64,000 nucleotides of DNA from a bacterium (GTDB lineage: Bacteria; Orphanbacterota; Orphanbacteria; Orphanbacterales; Orphanbacteraceae), in NCBI GenBank assembly GCA_025782575.1, contig JALGYY010000028.1, positions 90,247-154,246 on the forward strand, given 5' to 3'. The number at the start of each line of letters is the position of its first letter. The stretch's first letter is position 1. The position numbers and the translations under genes are program-made. Positions 54,372 through 62,908 of the stretch are shown here, one piece after another. Below the pieces are notes generated by a model. The model made no database searches. It was given only the letters and a program-made list of their open reading frames with translations, and was not told where the DNA came from.

Positions 54372-56867
54372 ATGGACATGATTACGAGACTCGACAAAAG
54401 ATGGCGCAAAAGCGGGATTTCAGGGGGCCTGATCGCCCTGCTGATTACCGTTTTCACTCATACAGCGTTGGCGGCCGAACTCCCTCTGGTTCACTCCCGC
54501 GATGACCTTCTGAACGGCGTCATACTGGATCGTTTCTACCCGTTTGATCATCCGTCCCGGGAGTGGTCGGGGGACGGGTTGTTCGAGGGGGGAACGCTCT
54601 ATCTCGCCTCCCCGTTCGGTGGTGAGGAAAGCGTGGAAGTAGTTGAGTGGCAGACAGGTGAGCGCTGGGCCATGGAGATGGAAGCCCGCTTCGATGGCGG
54701 GCCGCTCGACGCGGAATTCGGTCTCATTCTGGATTATCAGAACGGTTCGGGTGTCCGGGTCCGCTTTTCGAATGACGGTCGATTTGCTGTCGACAAAATT
54801 CGGCCCCCTTCCGGACTCGAGTCGATCCAGGCATGGACGCCAGCGCCAGGACTGGCTCGGGACGAATGGAACAAAGTAGCATTGCGGCGTGACCGGACCC
54901 GTCTGTCCATAGTTGTGGGAGGCGAAGAGCTGATCGTCGTCTCCTATCCGCCCACTTTGGCGGGGCAGCTCGCTGTATACGTTTCACCCGGCTCGAGATA
55001 TGAATTCGATCATGTCGCCCTCTTCCGGGCGGGCATTCCCCCTCCGCCGACGAGAGGGAAGAGCCGGGAAGACACCACGACTGTCTATTTCGAGTCATTT
55101 GCGGTCGGAAGGGATGACTGGTCGAGGAACCTGTACCCGGTCAGAGAAGGGGCGATTCGGGTCGAGCCTCTCCCGGAAGAAGATGGATTTGACCTTCTGG
55201 CGTCGTGGAAACCGGATTTTCGAGAGTTCGAGGCTGTAATCATTCCTGAGTACGATTCGGTTGTGCGGATCGTTCTCGGTGCGACAGAGAGCGAAGCGGG
55301 TCTCGATGGCCTGGTCTGGAGAACGGGCGGCGACGGGGAGAGCGAGTTGTTTGCGAGGAGCGAAGGGGAGTGGGTCTCCTTGCTCGGTCCCGCGACGGCG
55401 CATGAATTCGTCCCCGGAAAGCCGAACAGCTTTATCATCGGCACCACCGATTCCACCCGCTTTTACCTGAACGACGAACCGCTCTTCGCCCTTCCCGCCG
55501 GCTTGATCGGCAACGGCCAGGTCGGCGTAGCCGCCGCAGAAGATGGGCGGTTCGCGTTGCATCGCCTGGTCTTCAGCCTGGCGCCCGGCACTGTTCAGGA
55601 AGATACGGTCGGTCCGGCGGCCCGCTGGCACGAAATCCGGACACTCCGGGAAAAGGGGGCCCATGCTACGGCGGTTGATCGCATGCGGGAACTCTATCTG
55701 CTTCATCCGAAATTTCACCCCCTTCTGGATCTCATCTATCGAGAGGCGGTCCGAGGGGGCGACCTGGAAACTGCGGTGGCGGCGGCAGCGGCCATTCGAC
55801 TGCGCATGCAACGCCCCGGACAGGAGGAGGCCCAGCTCGCCATCATGGCGCTTTTGCTTGCCGGGCGATTCGAGGAGGCGGAAGGGGAGCTTCACCATTA
55901 TCGCGCCCGGTATCCCTACGACCATTTCGGCCTCGAGAATCTGCTGCTCCTCCATGACCGGACGGGGGACTACGCGGCGCTGCTCCGGAATTACCGAAAT
56001 GCTCTGGCAGGGAGTGAGCAGGTACGGGCGACGAGCCACGGCGTCGCCGCCTGGGCGTACTATAAATCCGGGATTCCTGAAAAGGCGAGCGGCGCCATCC
56101 ACACAGGACTTCGACTCGGGCCGGGGAGGCTCGACCTGACTGTCGTCGAAGGGGATATCCTGTGGGCGCGGGGAGATGTGTCCGGCGCCCTAGCCCGATA
56201 CTCCAAGCTGCTCGCCTCGACTGTCACACCGATCCCGGAGGAGAACCTGAACGCGCGAATCGGACTCGTTCAGTTCGAGACGGGGGACTACGCGGCGTCC
56301 GCTCGAACACTCGCGGATCTGTCACCCTCTACAAACGATGCCGTCCGGCGGGCGCGATCGGTTATCAGGGCGATCTCTCTTTTCAAGACGGCCGAGGAGC
56401 GCGGGGAGTCGGGCCGCGCGCAGCTGGAAGAAGCACTGTTTCTGGCCGAATCGGGGATACGAACTCCTCCCGAGTGGGGTGACGCGATACTATTTGATCT
56501 CAGCGCACGGATTCGCCTTGCTCTCGCGGTACTCGATCTTCAGGCGGGAGCGAGCTACCAGGTTTACCGTGGGAAGCGCCGGGCGGCGTTTCGCTTTTTC
56601 GAAAGTGCCGCGGCGCTTGATCCTGGGTTCGCCCCCCTCGATCCTGAGAAGGACGCGATTCCTGATCTCGACCCGACCCGGTTCCGTCTCCTCATTAACC
56701 TGGCTAAACCGAAAGATCATCCTGTCGGCGGTTTCATCGAGAACCCGGGCCGATGGTATTCCTGGTACGTAGTGGAGCGCCGGGCCGATCTCGCGGAGAG
56801 AGCGCTGGAACGCCGGCTCCTCTCTGGCGACTGGGCGGAAGCGGGGGGCGGGGGAAGAACGCCGTGA
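54372..56867 (+). CDS. Secreted TPR-containing protein with two concanavalin-like domains
   Basis: 831 residues from ATG 54372; an earlier ATG at 54312 has no ribosome-binding site and would put 38 residues ahead of the hydrophobic signal (GGLIALLITVFTHTALA). Residues 60-210 and 240-400 are two related beta-sandwiches (ESVEVVEWQTGERWAMEMEA; FRE-FEAVIIPEY) of laminin-G/3-keto-disaccharide-hydrolase-like type. Residues 410-800 are helical TPR-like repeats (AVDRMRELYLLHPKFHPLLD, GRFEEAEGELHHYRARYPYD). Function unknown; a scaffold on the cell surface or periplasm is plausible. Its stop overlaps the HAD gene start. Confidence 0.75.
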   Translation: MDMITRLDKRWRKSGISGGLIALLITVFTHTALAAELPLVHSRDDLLNGVILDRFYPFDHPSREWSGDGLFEGGTLYLASPFGGEESVEVVEWQTGERWAMEMEARFDGGPLDAEFGLILDYQNGSGVRVRFSNDGRFAVDKIRPPSGLESIQAWTPAPGLARDEWNKVALRRDRTRLSIVVGGEELIVVSYPPTLAGQLAVYVSPGSRYEFDHVALFRAGIPPPPTRGKSREDTTTVYFESFAVGRDDWSRNLYPVREGAIRVEPLPEEDGFDLLASWKPDFREFEAVIIPEYDSVVRIVLGATESEAGLDGLVWRTGGDGESELFARSEGEWVSLLGPATAHEFVPGKPNSFIIGTTDSTRFYLNDEPLFALPAGLIGNGQVGVAAAEDGRFALHRLVFSLAPGTVQEDTVGPAARWHEIRTLREKGAHATAVDRMRELYLLHPKFHPLLDLIYREAVRGGDLETAVAAAAAIRLRMQRPGQEEAQLAIMALLLAGRFEEAEGELHHYRARYPYDHFGLENLLLLHDRTGDYAALLRNYRNALAGSEQVRATSHGVAAWAYYKSGIPEKASGAIHTGLRLGPGRLDLTVVEGDILWARGDVSGALARYSKLLASTVTPIPEENLNARIGLVQFETGDYAASARTLADLSPSTNDAVRRARSVIRAISLFKTAEERGESGRAQLEEALFLAESGIRTPPEWGDAILFDLSARIRLALAVLDLQAGASYQVYRGKRRAAFRFFESAAALDPGFAPLDPEKDAIPDLDPTRFRLLINLAKPKDHPVGGFIENPGRWYSWYVVERRADLAERALERRLLSGDWAEAGGGGRTP

Positions 56868-57544
56868 CTCGAAAAGTGAGCCGGACTCCGCAGGGCCTCG
56901 TGGTATTCGACCTGGACGGCACGCTCTTCCGTGGCGAGGGGGCGACGGTGGGTGCGGTTTGGGAGATTTTCGGCGAAGAGGGGCTGACCCGGCCCGATGC
57001 GAGTGCGATCACGGCATTCTATGGCCGGCCGACAAGCGAGTTCCAGGCGTGGCTCTCTTCGCTCTGCCCGGAAGGCCGGGGAGAGAAAATCGCGGCACGG
57101 ATTGTTCGGCGGGAGGTTCAGCTTGTGCCTGAGAAGGGTGAGCTGTTCGCCGGCGTCAGGGAAGCGCTATCTGAGCTCATCGCGAGCGGCCGACAGATCG
57201 CACTCTGCACGAACGGCGACCATGCTTACGTCGATCTGGTTCTCGAGAGCCGGGGAATTCGTGATCGGTTCGCTCTCATTCGGCACCGCCTTCATGACAA
57301 TGACACCAAACCGGGCATGCTGGCAGAGATCCTTGGAAAGCTCGAGGCACGCCCGGCAGTCATGGTCGGCGATCGGCGGGATGATGTCGAGGCGGCGTTG
57401 CATTGCGGGATTCCCGTCATCGGGGCCGCTTATGGTTATGGTTCTATAGAGGAGCTGGCAGGGTCGGACCGCATGATTGATAGCGTCGGCGATCTGGTGG
57501 AGGCGGTCAGAGAGCTGATGGAGCAGGACCCTCCCTACTCATAA
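56864..57544 (+). CDS. HAD-superfamily phosphatase, phosphoglycolate-phosphatase-like
   Basis: 226 residues from GTG 56864, which overlaps the TPR gene stop as GTGA. Motif I is VVFDLDGTLFRGEG (Asp nucleophile and acid/base Asp), motif II ALCTNGDHAY, motif III Lys in NDTKPGML, motif IV MVGDRRDDVEAA. The C1-type helical cap lies between motifs I and II. Such enzymes cleave phosphoglycolate, pyrophosphate or sugar phosphates. The gene overlaps the TolB-like gene tail to tail by 10 bp. Confidence 0.92.
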   Translation: MTRKVSRTPQGLVVFDLDGTLFRGEGATVGAVWEIFGEEGLTRPDASAITAFYGRPTSEFQAWLSSLCPEGRGEKIAARIVRREVQLVPEKGELFAGVREALSELIASGRQIALCTNGDHAYVDLVLESRGIRDRFALIRHRLHDNDTKPGMLAEILGKLEARPAVMVGDRRDDVEAALHCGIPVIGAAYGYGSIEELAGSDRMIDSVGDLVEAVRELMEQDPPYS

Positions 57545-58446
57545 ACGATGTCAGCCGTATAGATCTTGCCGTCGTGGGAGGCGAAGGCGATCGATTTTCC
57601 GTCCTCGGAAATTGACGAAATTGATTCGGCAATCGAAGGGCTCGCTGTCAGCACCCGAATCTCTCCCGACTCCACCGACCAGACACGAAGATCCGCTGCT
57701 ACAACGTCTTCCCCTTCCCGGGTAACATGAGAAAAAATGAGCCAGTCCGAAGTGGGGAGCCACGCGGGGGCCTCGCCGTCCGGATCGATAAGACGGGCGT
57801 CGGATGACTTGGTGGCGAGCACACAGAGACCCCGGGGGGCCGGGGCGCCCGATTCTTCCGATCCGTTATTTGTAAACTGAAACGCAAGCTGCGTGCCGTC
57901 AGGCGAAAGTGCCGGGCGCGAAAATGCCGCATCCCAGTCGAGCAACGGGCGGGATCCATTGTTTCCGTAATAGGTCATGGCGCCGTCATCTTCGACGCTC
58001 ATAGTGACCAAAATCCTATGTTCGGGCGCTTCGATCCCACGCCAGGTCTCAAAGCCGAGCCACTCGTCCCGGATGATGAAGCTGGCGAACTCGCCCGTGT
58101 CGATATCAAACGTGCGGATCGACGCGCCGTCAGCCGCCGGGACGTAGTAGCGGAGCGATCGGCCGTTCTCGACCCACGCAAGACGCATATCGGCCGGCCC
58201 TCCGCCGTACACGTGCCAGACCATGCCGGTTTTCACATCGGCCAGATGGATATCCCCTTTGTCGGAAAGTAGAGCGATCGACTGATTCCCCGGTGCCCAG
58301 CTATGAGGCTCGAATCCTTCCGATTCCTCGACGAGTATGCGGATGTTGTTCAGCGAGATCGGAGTAGCCGCCGAAGAGGAGGAGGCCATGATCAAAAGAG
58401 AGAGACAGCAGATCCAAAGATAAGTGCGGCGCGCCGGTCGATTCAT
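57535..58446 (-). CDS. Secreted TolB/WD40-like beta-propeller protein
   Basis: 303 residues from ATG 58446 (AAGGAA upstream). Signal peptide WICCLSLLIMASSSSA. Repeats such as SWAPGNQSIALLSDKGDIHL, SPDGTQLAFQFTNNG and SEDGKSIAFASHDGKIYTAD follow the TolB/PD40 pattern of a beta-propeller. Such proteins bind partners or sense; no enzyme residues are visible. Next gene upstream is Trm112, 50 bp away. Confidence 0.82.
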   Translation of the reverse strand: MNRPARRTYLWICCLSLLIMASSSSAATPISLNNIRILVEESEGFEPHSWAPGNQSIALLSDKGDIHLADVKTGMVWHVYGGGPADMRLAWVENGRSLRYYVPAADGASIRTFDIDTGEFASFIIRDEWLGFETWRGIEAPEHRILVTMSVEDDGAMTYYGNNGSRPLLDWDAAFSRPALSPDGTQLAFQFTNNGSEESGAPAPRGLCVLATKSSDARLIDPDGEAPAWLPTSDWLIFSHVTREGEDVVAADLRVWSVESGEIRVLTASPSIAESISSISEDGKSIAFASHDGKIYTADIVYE

Positions 58447-58496
58447 GATCGGAGTTCCTTCGTGGAGGGGAGGATGAGAAAGGGGCGGCGACCAGG

Positions 58497-58715
58497 TCAG
58501 TCGATCGATACCCCATGCTTCTTCATGACCCCGCGCCATGCCTCTTCTTCCATTGTCTCAGACTCGTCGATCAGCATGATCGGGATATCGTCTTTGATCG
58601 GATAGCGGCGCCGGGTTCCGGGATCGGTCGATACGATCCAGTTCCCCTCGAGCACGACAGGCGCCTTGGTTTCGGGGCAGGCCAGGATTTCAATCAGATC
58701 TTCCGGTACGGGCAT
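58497..58715 (-). CDS. Trm112-family protein
   Basis: 72 residues. IEILACPETKAPVVLEGNWI and YPIKDDIPIMLIDE are the two halves of the PF03966 fold. Only one Cys of the zinc-finger pattern remains (CPETK), as in many bacterial members. Eukaryotic Trm112 activates methyltransferases; bacterial partners are less clear. It is 30 bp downstream of proS on the same strand. Confidence 0.9.
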   Translation of the reverse strand: MPVPEDLIEILACPETKAPVVLEGNWIVSTDPGTRRRYPIKDDIPIMLIDESETMEEEAWRGVMKKHGVSID

Positions 58716-58745
58716 TTTTTTCTCTCCATGTCATTCGTCAGCGGG

Positions 58746-60173
58746 CTAGTAGGCCCTCGCGAACACGACCCTCTGTTTCGACGGTTTTCCGGTGACCATG
58801 CAGACGCCCTCTTCCTGTCCCAGTTCCAAGGGAATACATCGGATGGTCGCCTTGGTCTCTCCCTTTATCTTCGCTTCGGTCTCGTCTGTTCCGTCCCAAT
58901 GGGCCAGGAAAAACCCACCGTCGCCGATCTTCTCTTTGAACTCATCATAGGAATCGACGGTCATTGTCTTCTCATCGCGGAACGCTTTCGCACGATCGAA
59001 GAGAAGCTGCTGCACTTCGGCGAGCCGTTCGGGGAGAAGCTCCGCTACCTTGTCGAGCGGCACGATTTCCTTCTCCCGATCATGCCGCCGCTTGAAGACG
59101 ACCTGAGAGTTCGCTACATCTTTCGGGCCGATCTCGATTCGAATGGGGACCCCCTTCTGTTCCCACTCGGCGAACTTCCGACCCGGCTTGTATTGATCCC
59201 GATCATCGATCTTGATCCGTACGATCCCTTTAGTGGCCTCTTTGATTTTGTTCGCCGCCTCGAGCACCCCGGTCCGCTCTTCGTCGGAGCGATAAATCGG
59301 GATGATCACAGCCTGAATCGGCGCGATCACAGGAGGAAGCACGAGCCCGTCGTCATCGCCGTGTACCATGACGACTGCTCCGACGAGCCTGGTGGAAACG
59401 CCCCAGCTCGTGTTCCATGCGAAACGTACTTCGCCGTCTTTGTCCTGGAACTTCAGATCGAACGCTTTGGCGAAGTTCTGGCCGAGCATATGGCTCGTGC
59501 CCGATTGAAGCGCTTTCCCGTCCCGCATCATCGCCTCAATGCAGTAGGTCCGCACCGCCCCGGCGAATCGCTCGGAAGCGGTCTTCTCACCGACGATTAC
59601 AGGAACGGCGAGTACTTTTTCTGCGAACTCCCTGTACATTTCGAGGGCGAGCCGCGTCTCCTTTTCCGCCTCTTCTTCGGTCCGGTGCGCCGTGTGTCCT
59701 TCCTGCCAGAGAAACTCCATCGTACGCAGAAAGAATCGCGGCCGCATTTCCCACCGGAAAACATTGGCCCACTGATTGATCAGAATGGGAAGGTCTCGAT
59801 AGGACATGGTCCACTTGGCGTACATGTGATAGATCACGGTTTCCGAAGTGGGCCGGAGTACCAGATTCTCTTCGAGTTTCTTGCCGCCGGCATGGGTGAC
59901 AATAGCGAGTTCAGGGGCAAACCCCTCGACGTGTTCCGCCTCTTTCTTCATGAAGCTCTCGGGGATCAGCATCGGAAAGTAAGCGTTTTCGTGCCCGGAA
60001 TCCTTGATCATCCGGTCGAGCTTGTCCCGCATGTTCTCCCAGAGTCCGAAACCATAGGGTCGGATCACCATACAGCCCTTTACCGGGGCATGGTCCGCCA
60101 GCTCCGCCAGCTGGACGATGTCCGTATACCAGCGGCTGAAGTCCTTCGACATGGGTGTCAGTTTCTGTGCCAT
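58746..60173 (-). CDS. proS: Prolyl-tRNA synthetase, archaeal/eukaryal-type (type 3)
   Basis: 475 residues. Class II motifs: [20 protein letters not shown] with motif 1, [20 protein letters not shown] (motif 2, Arg ligands), and [20 protein letters not shown]. There is no editing insertion, and the chain ends in VVFARAY, the C-terminal Tyr of type 3 enzymes. It charges tRNA-Pro. ATG at 60173 starts the family N terminus [16 protein letters not shown]; a longer frame reaches back into the palindromic repeat and is not real. Bacterial-type ProRS carries an insertion domain, so this is the other lineage. Confidence 0.95.
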   Translation of the reverse strand: MAQKLTPMSKDFSRWYTDIVQLAELADHAPVKGCMVIRPYGFGLWENMRDKLDRMIKDSGHENAYFPMLIPESFMKKEAEHVEGFAPELAIVTHAGGKKLEENLVLRPTSETVIYHMYAKWTMSYRDLPILINQWANVFRWEMRPRFFLRTMEFLWQEGHTAHRTEEEAEKETRLALEMYREFAEKVLAVPVIVGEKTASERFAGAVRTYCIEAMMRDGKALQSGTSHMLGQNFAKAFDLKFQDKDGEVRFAWNTSWGVSTRLVGAVVMVHGDDDGLVLPPVIAPIQAVIIPIYRSDEERTGVLEAANKIKEATKGIVRIKIDDRDQYKPGRKFAEWEQKGVPIRIEIGPKDVANSQVVFKRRHDREKEIVPLDKVAELLPERLAEVQQLLFDRAKAFRDEKTMTVDSYDEFKEKIGDGGFFLAHWDGTDETEAKIKGETKATIRCIPLELGQEEGVCMVTGKPSKQRVVFARAY

Positions 60174-60240
60174 GGGGGGATGATAACGCGGTGCCGGACG
60201 TAGGGCAAGAGGGGGGATGGGGGAGGTCCTCCGATGCGCG

Positions 60241-60312
60241 TAATTCTGGGGACACAATACGTAATTCCCTCGCTCCGATCTGGAGGAATTACGTATTGTG
60301 TCCCCAGAATTA
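60241..60312. repeat. Palindromic repeat, copy 3 (best-preserved)
   Basis: Arms of 28 bp (60241-60268 and 60285-60312) pair perfectly around a 16-nt loop. Core GGGGACACAATAC as in the other copies. It lies between proS and the HNH gene, 34 bp beyond the HNH stop. Confidence 0.93.
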
Positions 60313-60345
60313 ATCAGGCCCCAGCCGGCCTCGTCCCGTTTCAGG

Positions 60346-61427
60346 TCACCGGTAAGGGAGTGAAAGTTCGCTTGCCGCCAGCCGGTTGTGTTTACCGCAA
60401 TAGAGTCTCAGATTGTTGAGCGTATGTTCTCCACCAAGAGAAAACGGTGTGATGTGATCGATCTGCAGGTGAGCGCTCGAGTTGCATCGGGTGCCGAGGG
60501 TGCTGGTGAATGTGCATCGCCCTTTGTCGCGAGTGAATACCGCGTCCCGAAGACGAGCCGGAATGTGCCGCGAACGGACGGGGGGTGATTGCGTCCCTTT
60601 ACCGCGTGAATCCCCGTCACCCTCCCATTTGCCCCGCGTACGGTTTCCAGCTTGACCGGGGAAACACTCTGCACTTGGATCTGCGACCTGCTCTGCTTTC
60701 TGGCTTCTCTAGTCATTCTCCGCACTTCTTTCCGCTCGGGGTCGCGCTTCTCAAGCAGGTCCTTGATAGCTCGTCCCAGGATCGCTTCCAGATTCCAACT
60801 CCGGGAGCAGATGGCCCTTGCTCGCTCGATGTCCCGGCAAAATTCTTCGCTCGCGGAGAACCGGATTTCGTAACGTTGCTCCGGTTTCTCATTGGACGCG
60901 GTCCCATTCTGGGAGTCCTTGGGGAGCGGGTCGGATTGAAAAAGATCGCCGTGATCACTCTCGTTCTCCCTATAGATCTTCGGCGGGTTCTTGCCGATCG
61001 GACGGACCGAGTCCCGGATCCTGGGTGCCAACCGCCGGGAAGCCGCGATCTTTTCAATCTCGATGTACATCTTCCCTGAAACCTCCTTGAGGAGTTCTGC
61101 AGCATTTTCATCCGTCAGAAGCCCGGCTATATGAGAAAGACCGCATGCTGTGATCTTCCGATCCTTCAGTAGAGTCCGAGCCGCAGGAAATCTCTTCACA
61201 CATCTGGCAGCCGCAATGAACCTTCCCGATTTGGAGCGGGAGTACCTCCATCGACGGGTGCAGAAATCGAACAACGACGAGTAACCTTCCGTCAGGTAGA
61301 GAGACCGCCGATCAATCTCAATCAGGCAGTCCAGAATCGCAATCGTCAACTCATGCTCATTTCGAACCGCCCGGTCTGCTCTTTGAATCACTTGGCTGTC
61401 TGAAAACCGCTCAATCGCTCGAACCAT
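60346..61427 (-). pseudogene. HNH endonuclease gene with a one-base frameshift
   Basis: The 5' part (from ATG 61427, AGAAGGAG upstream) encodes the helical domain common to this family (RSLYLTEGYSSLFDFCTRRW, ITACGLSHIAGLLTDENAAE). The HNH domain continues in another frame: [51 protein letters not shown], with the conserved H..H and the Cys pairs, ending at TGA 60346. The frames meet at a run of six G (60580-60585); seven would restore one continuous 360-residue protein. Either a sequencing or assembly slip or a real mutation. The intact frame alone ends at 60408 with a non-homologous tail. The family is found in many bacterial genomes, function unclear. Confidence 0.85.
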
Positions 61428-61769
61428 CTTCATCATCTCCTTCTCCCGGCTATCCACCCATGTCGTTCCGAGCCCCACAGCTATTCTAACACCCCTTTTT
61501 TCGGCTTCGTGGGAGGGACTGTAAGAAAGGTTGGCAATGAACATGATGTGCCGGCGTGAAAATCGGGCCGGACCAAACAGCGACGGGAGGAAGCCCTTCT
61601 CGGTGGAGCGTCACAAAGGGGACGGCACTTCCTCCCGATTGCACCCCAAAACCTGTCAAGTGATATTTGTTGAAAGTTCAAAATAAATGAGAATATGTCA
61701 GGGATCTTAGTCACTCCCCAGACGTCCATCTTCCTGCTACAATCCTTTGCCGGTGAGAGGGAGGCTCAA
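61428..61769. other. 342-bp intergenic region with an inverted repeat
   Basis: Divergent spacer between the HNH gene and the histidine kinase. It holds arms CGGGAGGAAG / CTTCCTCCCG (61584-61593, 61628-61637) and, at 61650-61700, an AT-rich stretch (TTGTTGAAAGTTCAAAATAA) that may be a promoter for the kinase. No gene seen, although an in-frame upward extension of the HNH gene to 61544 is possible. Confidence 0.4.
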
Positions 61770-62846
61770 GTGTTTCGATTTCCAGGTCGGTACTATCTGA
61801 TCTACGGCGCCATACTGGCGATCACTCTACTTCATTACATGACCGGCACCAGCCATGAGCACCACTATTTTCATGGCATCTACCGCCGCCTGTATTATCT
61901 CCCGCTTATTCTGGCCGCTTTTGCCGGAGGTGTCCGTGGCGGGCTCCTCGCGGCCCTGGTCGTCTGCATCGTCTATCTCCCCCATGCGTTCGGCCTCGGT
62001 TCGATCCATGCCGATCCGGCTCCCGCCGTCGAGAAGACCCTCGAAATGGTGCTCTATGTGGCGGTAGCGCTCGTGACAGGGATGCTCGTCAGCCGGGGGG
62101 ACAAGACCCGACTGCGGCTCCAGCGATCGATCGAAGAGAAAGAACGGATGGAGCAAGAACTGATTCGGAGCGCCAAGCTCGCCGCGGTCGGTCGTCTGTC
62201 CGCCGGCCTCGCCCACGAGATTCGAAATCCTCTCGCATCCATCAAGGGCTCGGCCGAGATCCTCGGCGATGACTTCCCTGATGACCATCCTAAAAAGCGC
62301 CTTCTAAAAGTCCTCGTCGAAGAAGCGGATCGATTGAACCGTGTGCTTACCCGTTTTCTTTCTTTCGCCAGGCCCCAGGCGCCTGAAAAGAGGCGGGTCG
62401 ATCTCGCTTCTGAAGCGGAGGCGGTCGTCTCGCTTCTTTCGGGGCAGCAGGATGGAAGGAGCGCGAAGATCGAAGTACAATCCCGTTCCGCTGCCGGGCC
62501 CTTCGTCGAAGGGGATCCCGAAATGTTGAGGCAGGTTCTGCTGAATCTTCTGCTGAACGCTCTTCAGGCGACAGATGGGCGGGGAACGATTCAGATCTCA
62601 TTCGAAGAGAGTGACAAGGGTAGTGGCGAAGTCACTCTTCACATCGAAGATAACGGTCCCGGATTCACGCCCGAAGCGCTGGACCATCTTTTCAGTCCGT
62701 TCTTTACCACGCGGGAATCGGGGACCGGTCTCGGGCTTGCCGTTTCCCATCGGATCGTGGAGGCACATGGGGGGAGGATCGAAGTGGAGAATCGGGAGGG
62801 GGGTGGCGCCAGGGTGACGGTCGTATTGCGGGCGGCGGTGTCGTAG
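61770..62846 (+). CDS. Membrane histidine kinase, NtrB-like
   Basis: 358 residues from GTG 61770 (GAGGGAGG about 6 bp upstream). N-terminal four membrane helices (residues 10-105), then a coiled linker and the DHp domain with phospho-His149 in GLAHEIRNPLASIKGSAEIL. The ATP lid has N-box NLLLNALQA, G1 DNGPGF, F-box LFSPFFTTRESGTGLGLA and G2. No response regulator is adjacent within the window, so the partner is unknown. Confidence 0.92.
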   Translation: MFRFPGRYYLIYGAILAITLLHYMTGTSHEHHYFHGIYRRLYYLPLILAAFAGGVRGGLLAALVVCIVYLPHAFGLGSIHADPAPAVEKTLEMVLYVAVALVTGMLVSRGDKTRLRLQRSIEEKERMEQELIRSAKLAAVGRLSAGLAHEIRNPLASIKGSAEILGDDFPDDHPKKRLLKVLVEEADRLNRVLTRFLSFARPQAPEKRRVDLASEAEAVVSLLSGQQDGRSAKIEVQSRSAAGPFVEGDPEMLRQVLLNLLLNALQATDGRGTIQISFEESDKGSGEVTLHIEDNGPGFTPEALDHLFSPFFTTRESGTGLGLAVSHRIVEAHGGRIEVENREGGGARVTVVLRAAVS

Positions 62847-62908
62847 CCTACCTACCCGTCCCATTGTCCCCCCGGTCATTCCCGATCGTTTCCGGTCCCT
62901 ACAGCCGG

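Noticed and set aside
58515-60203. Plus-strand frame of 562 codons antisense to proS
   Set aside because: proS is a certain gene on the other strand; no family match in the antisense frame.
60174-60257. Extension of proS into the repeat
   Set aside because: Product is unrelated to the family N terminus; the true start is 60173.
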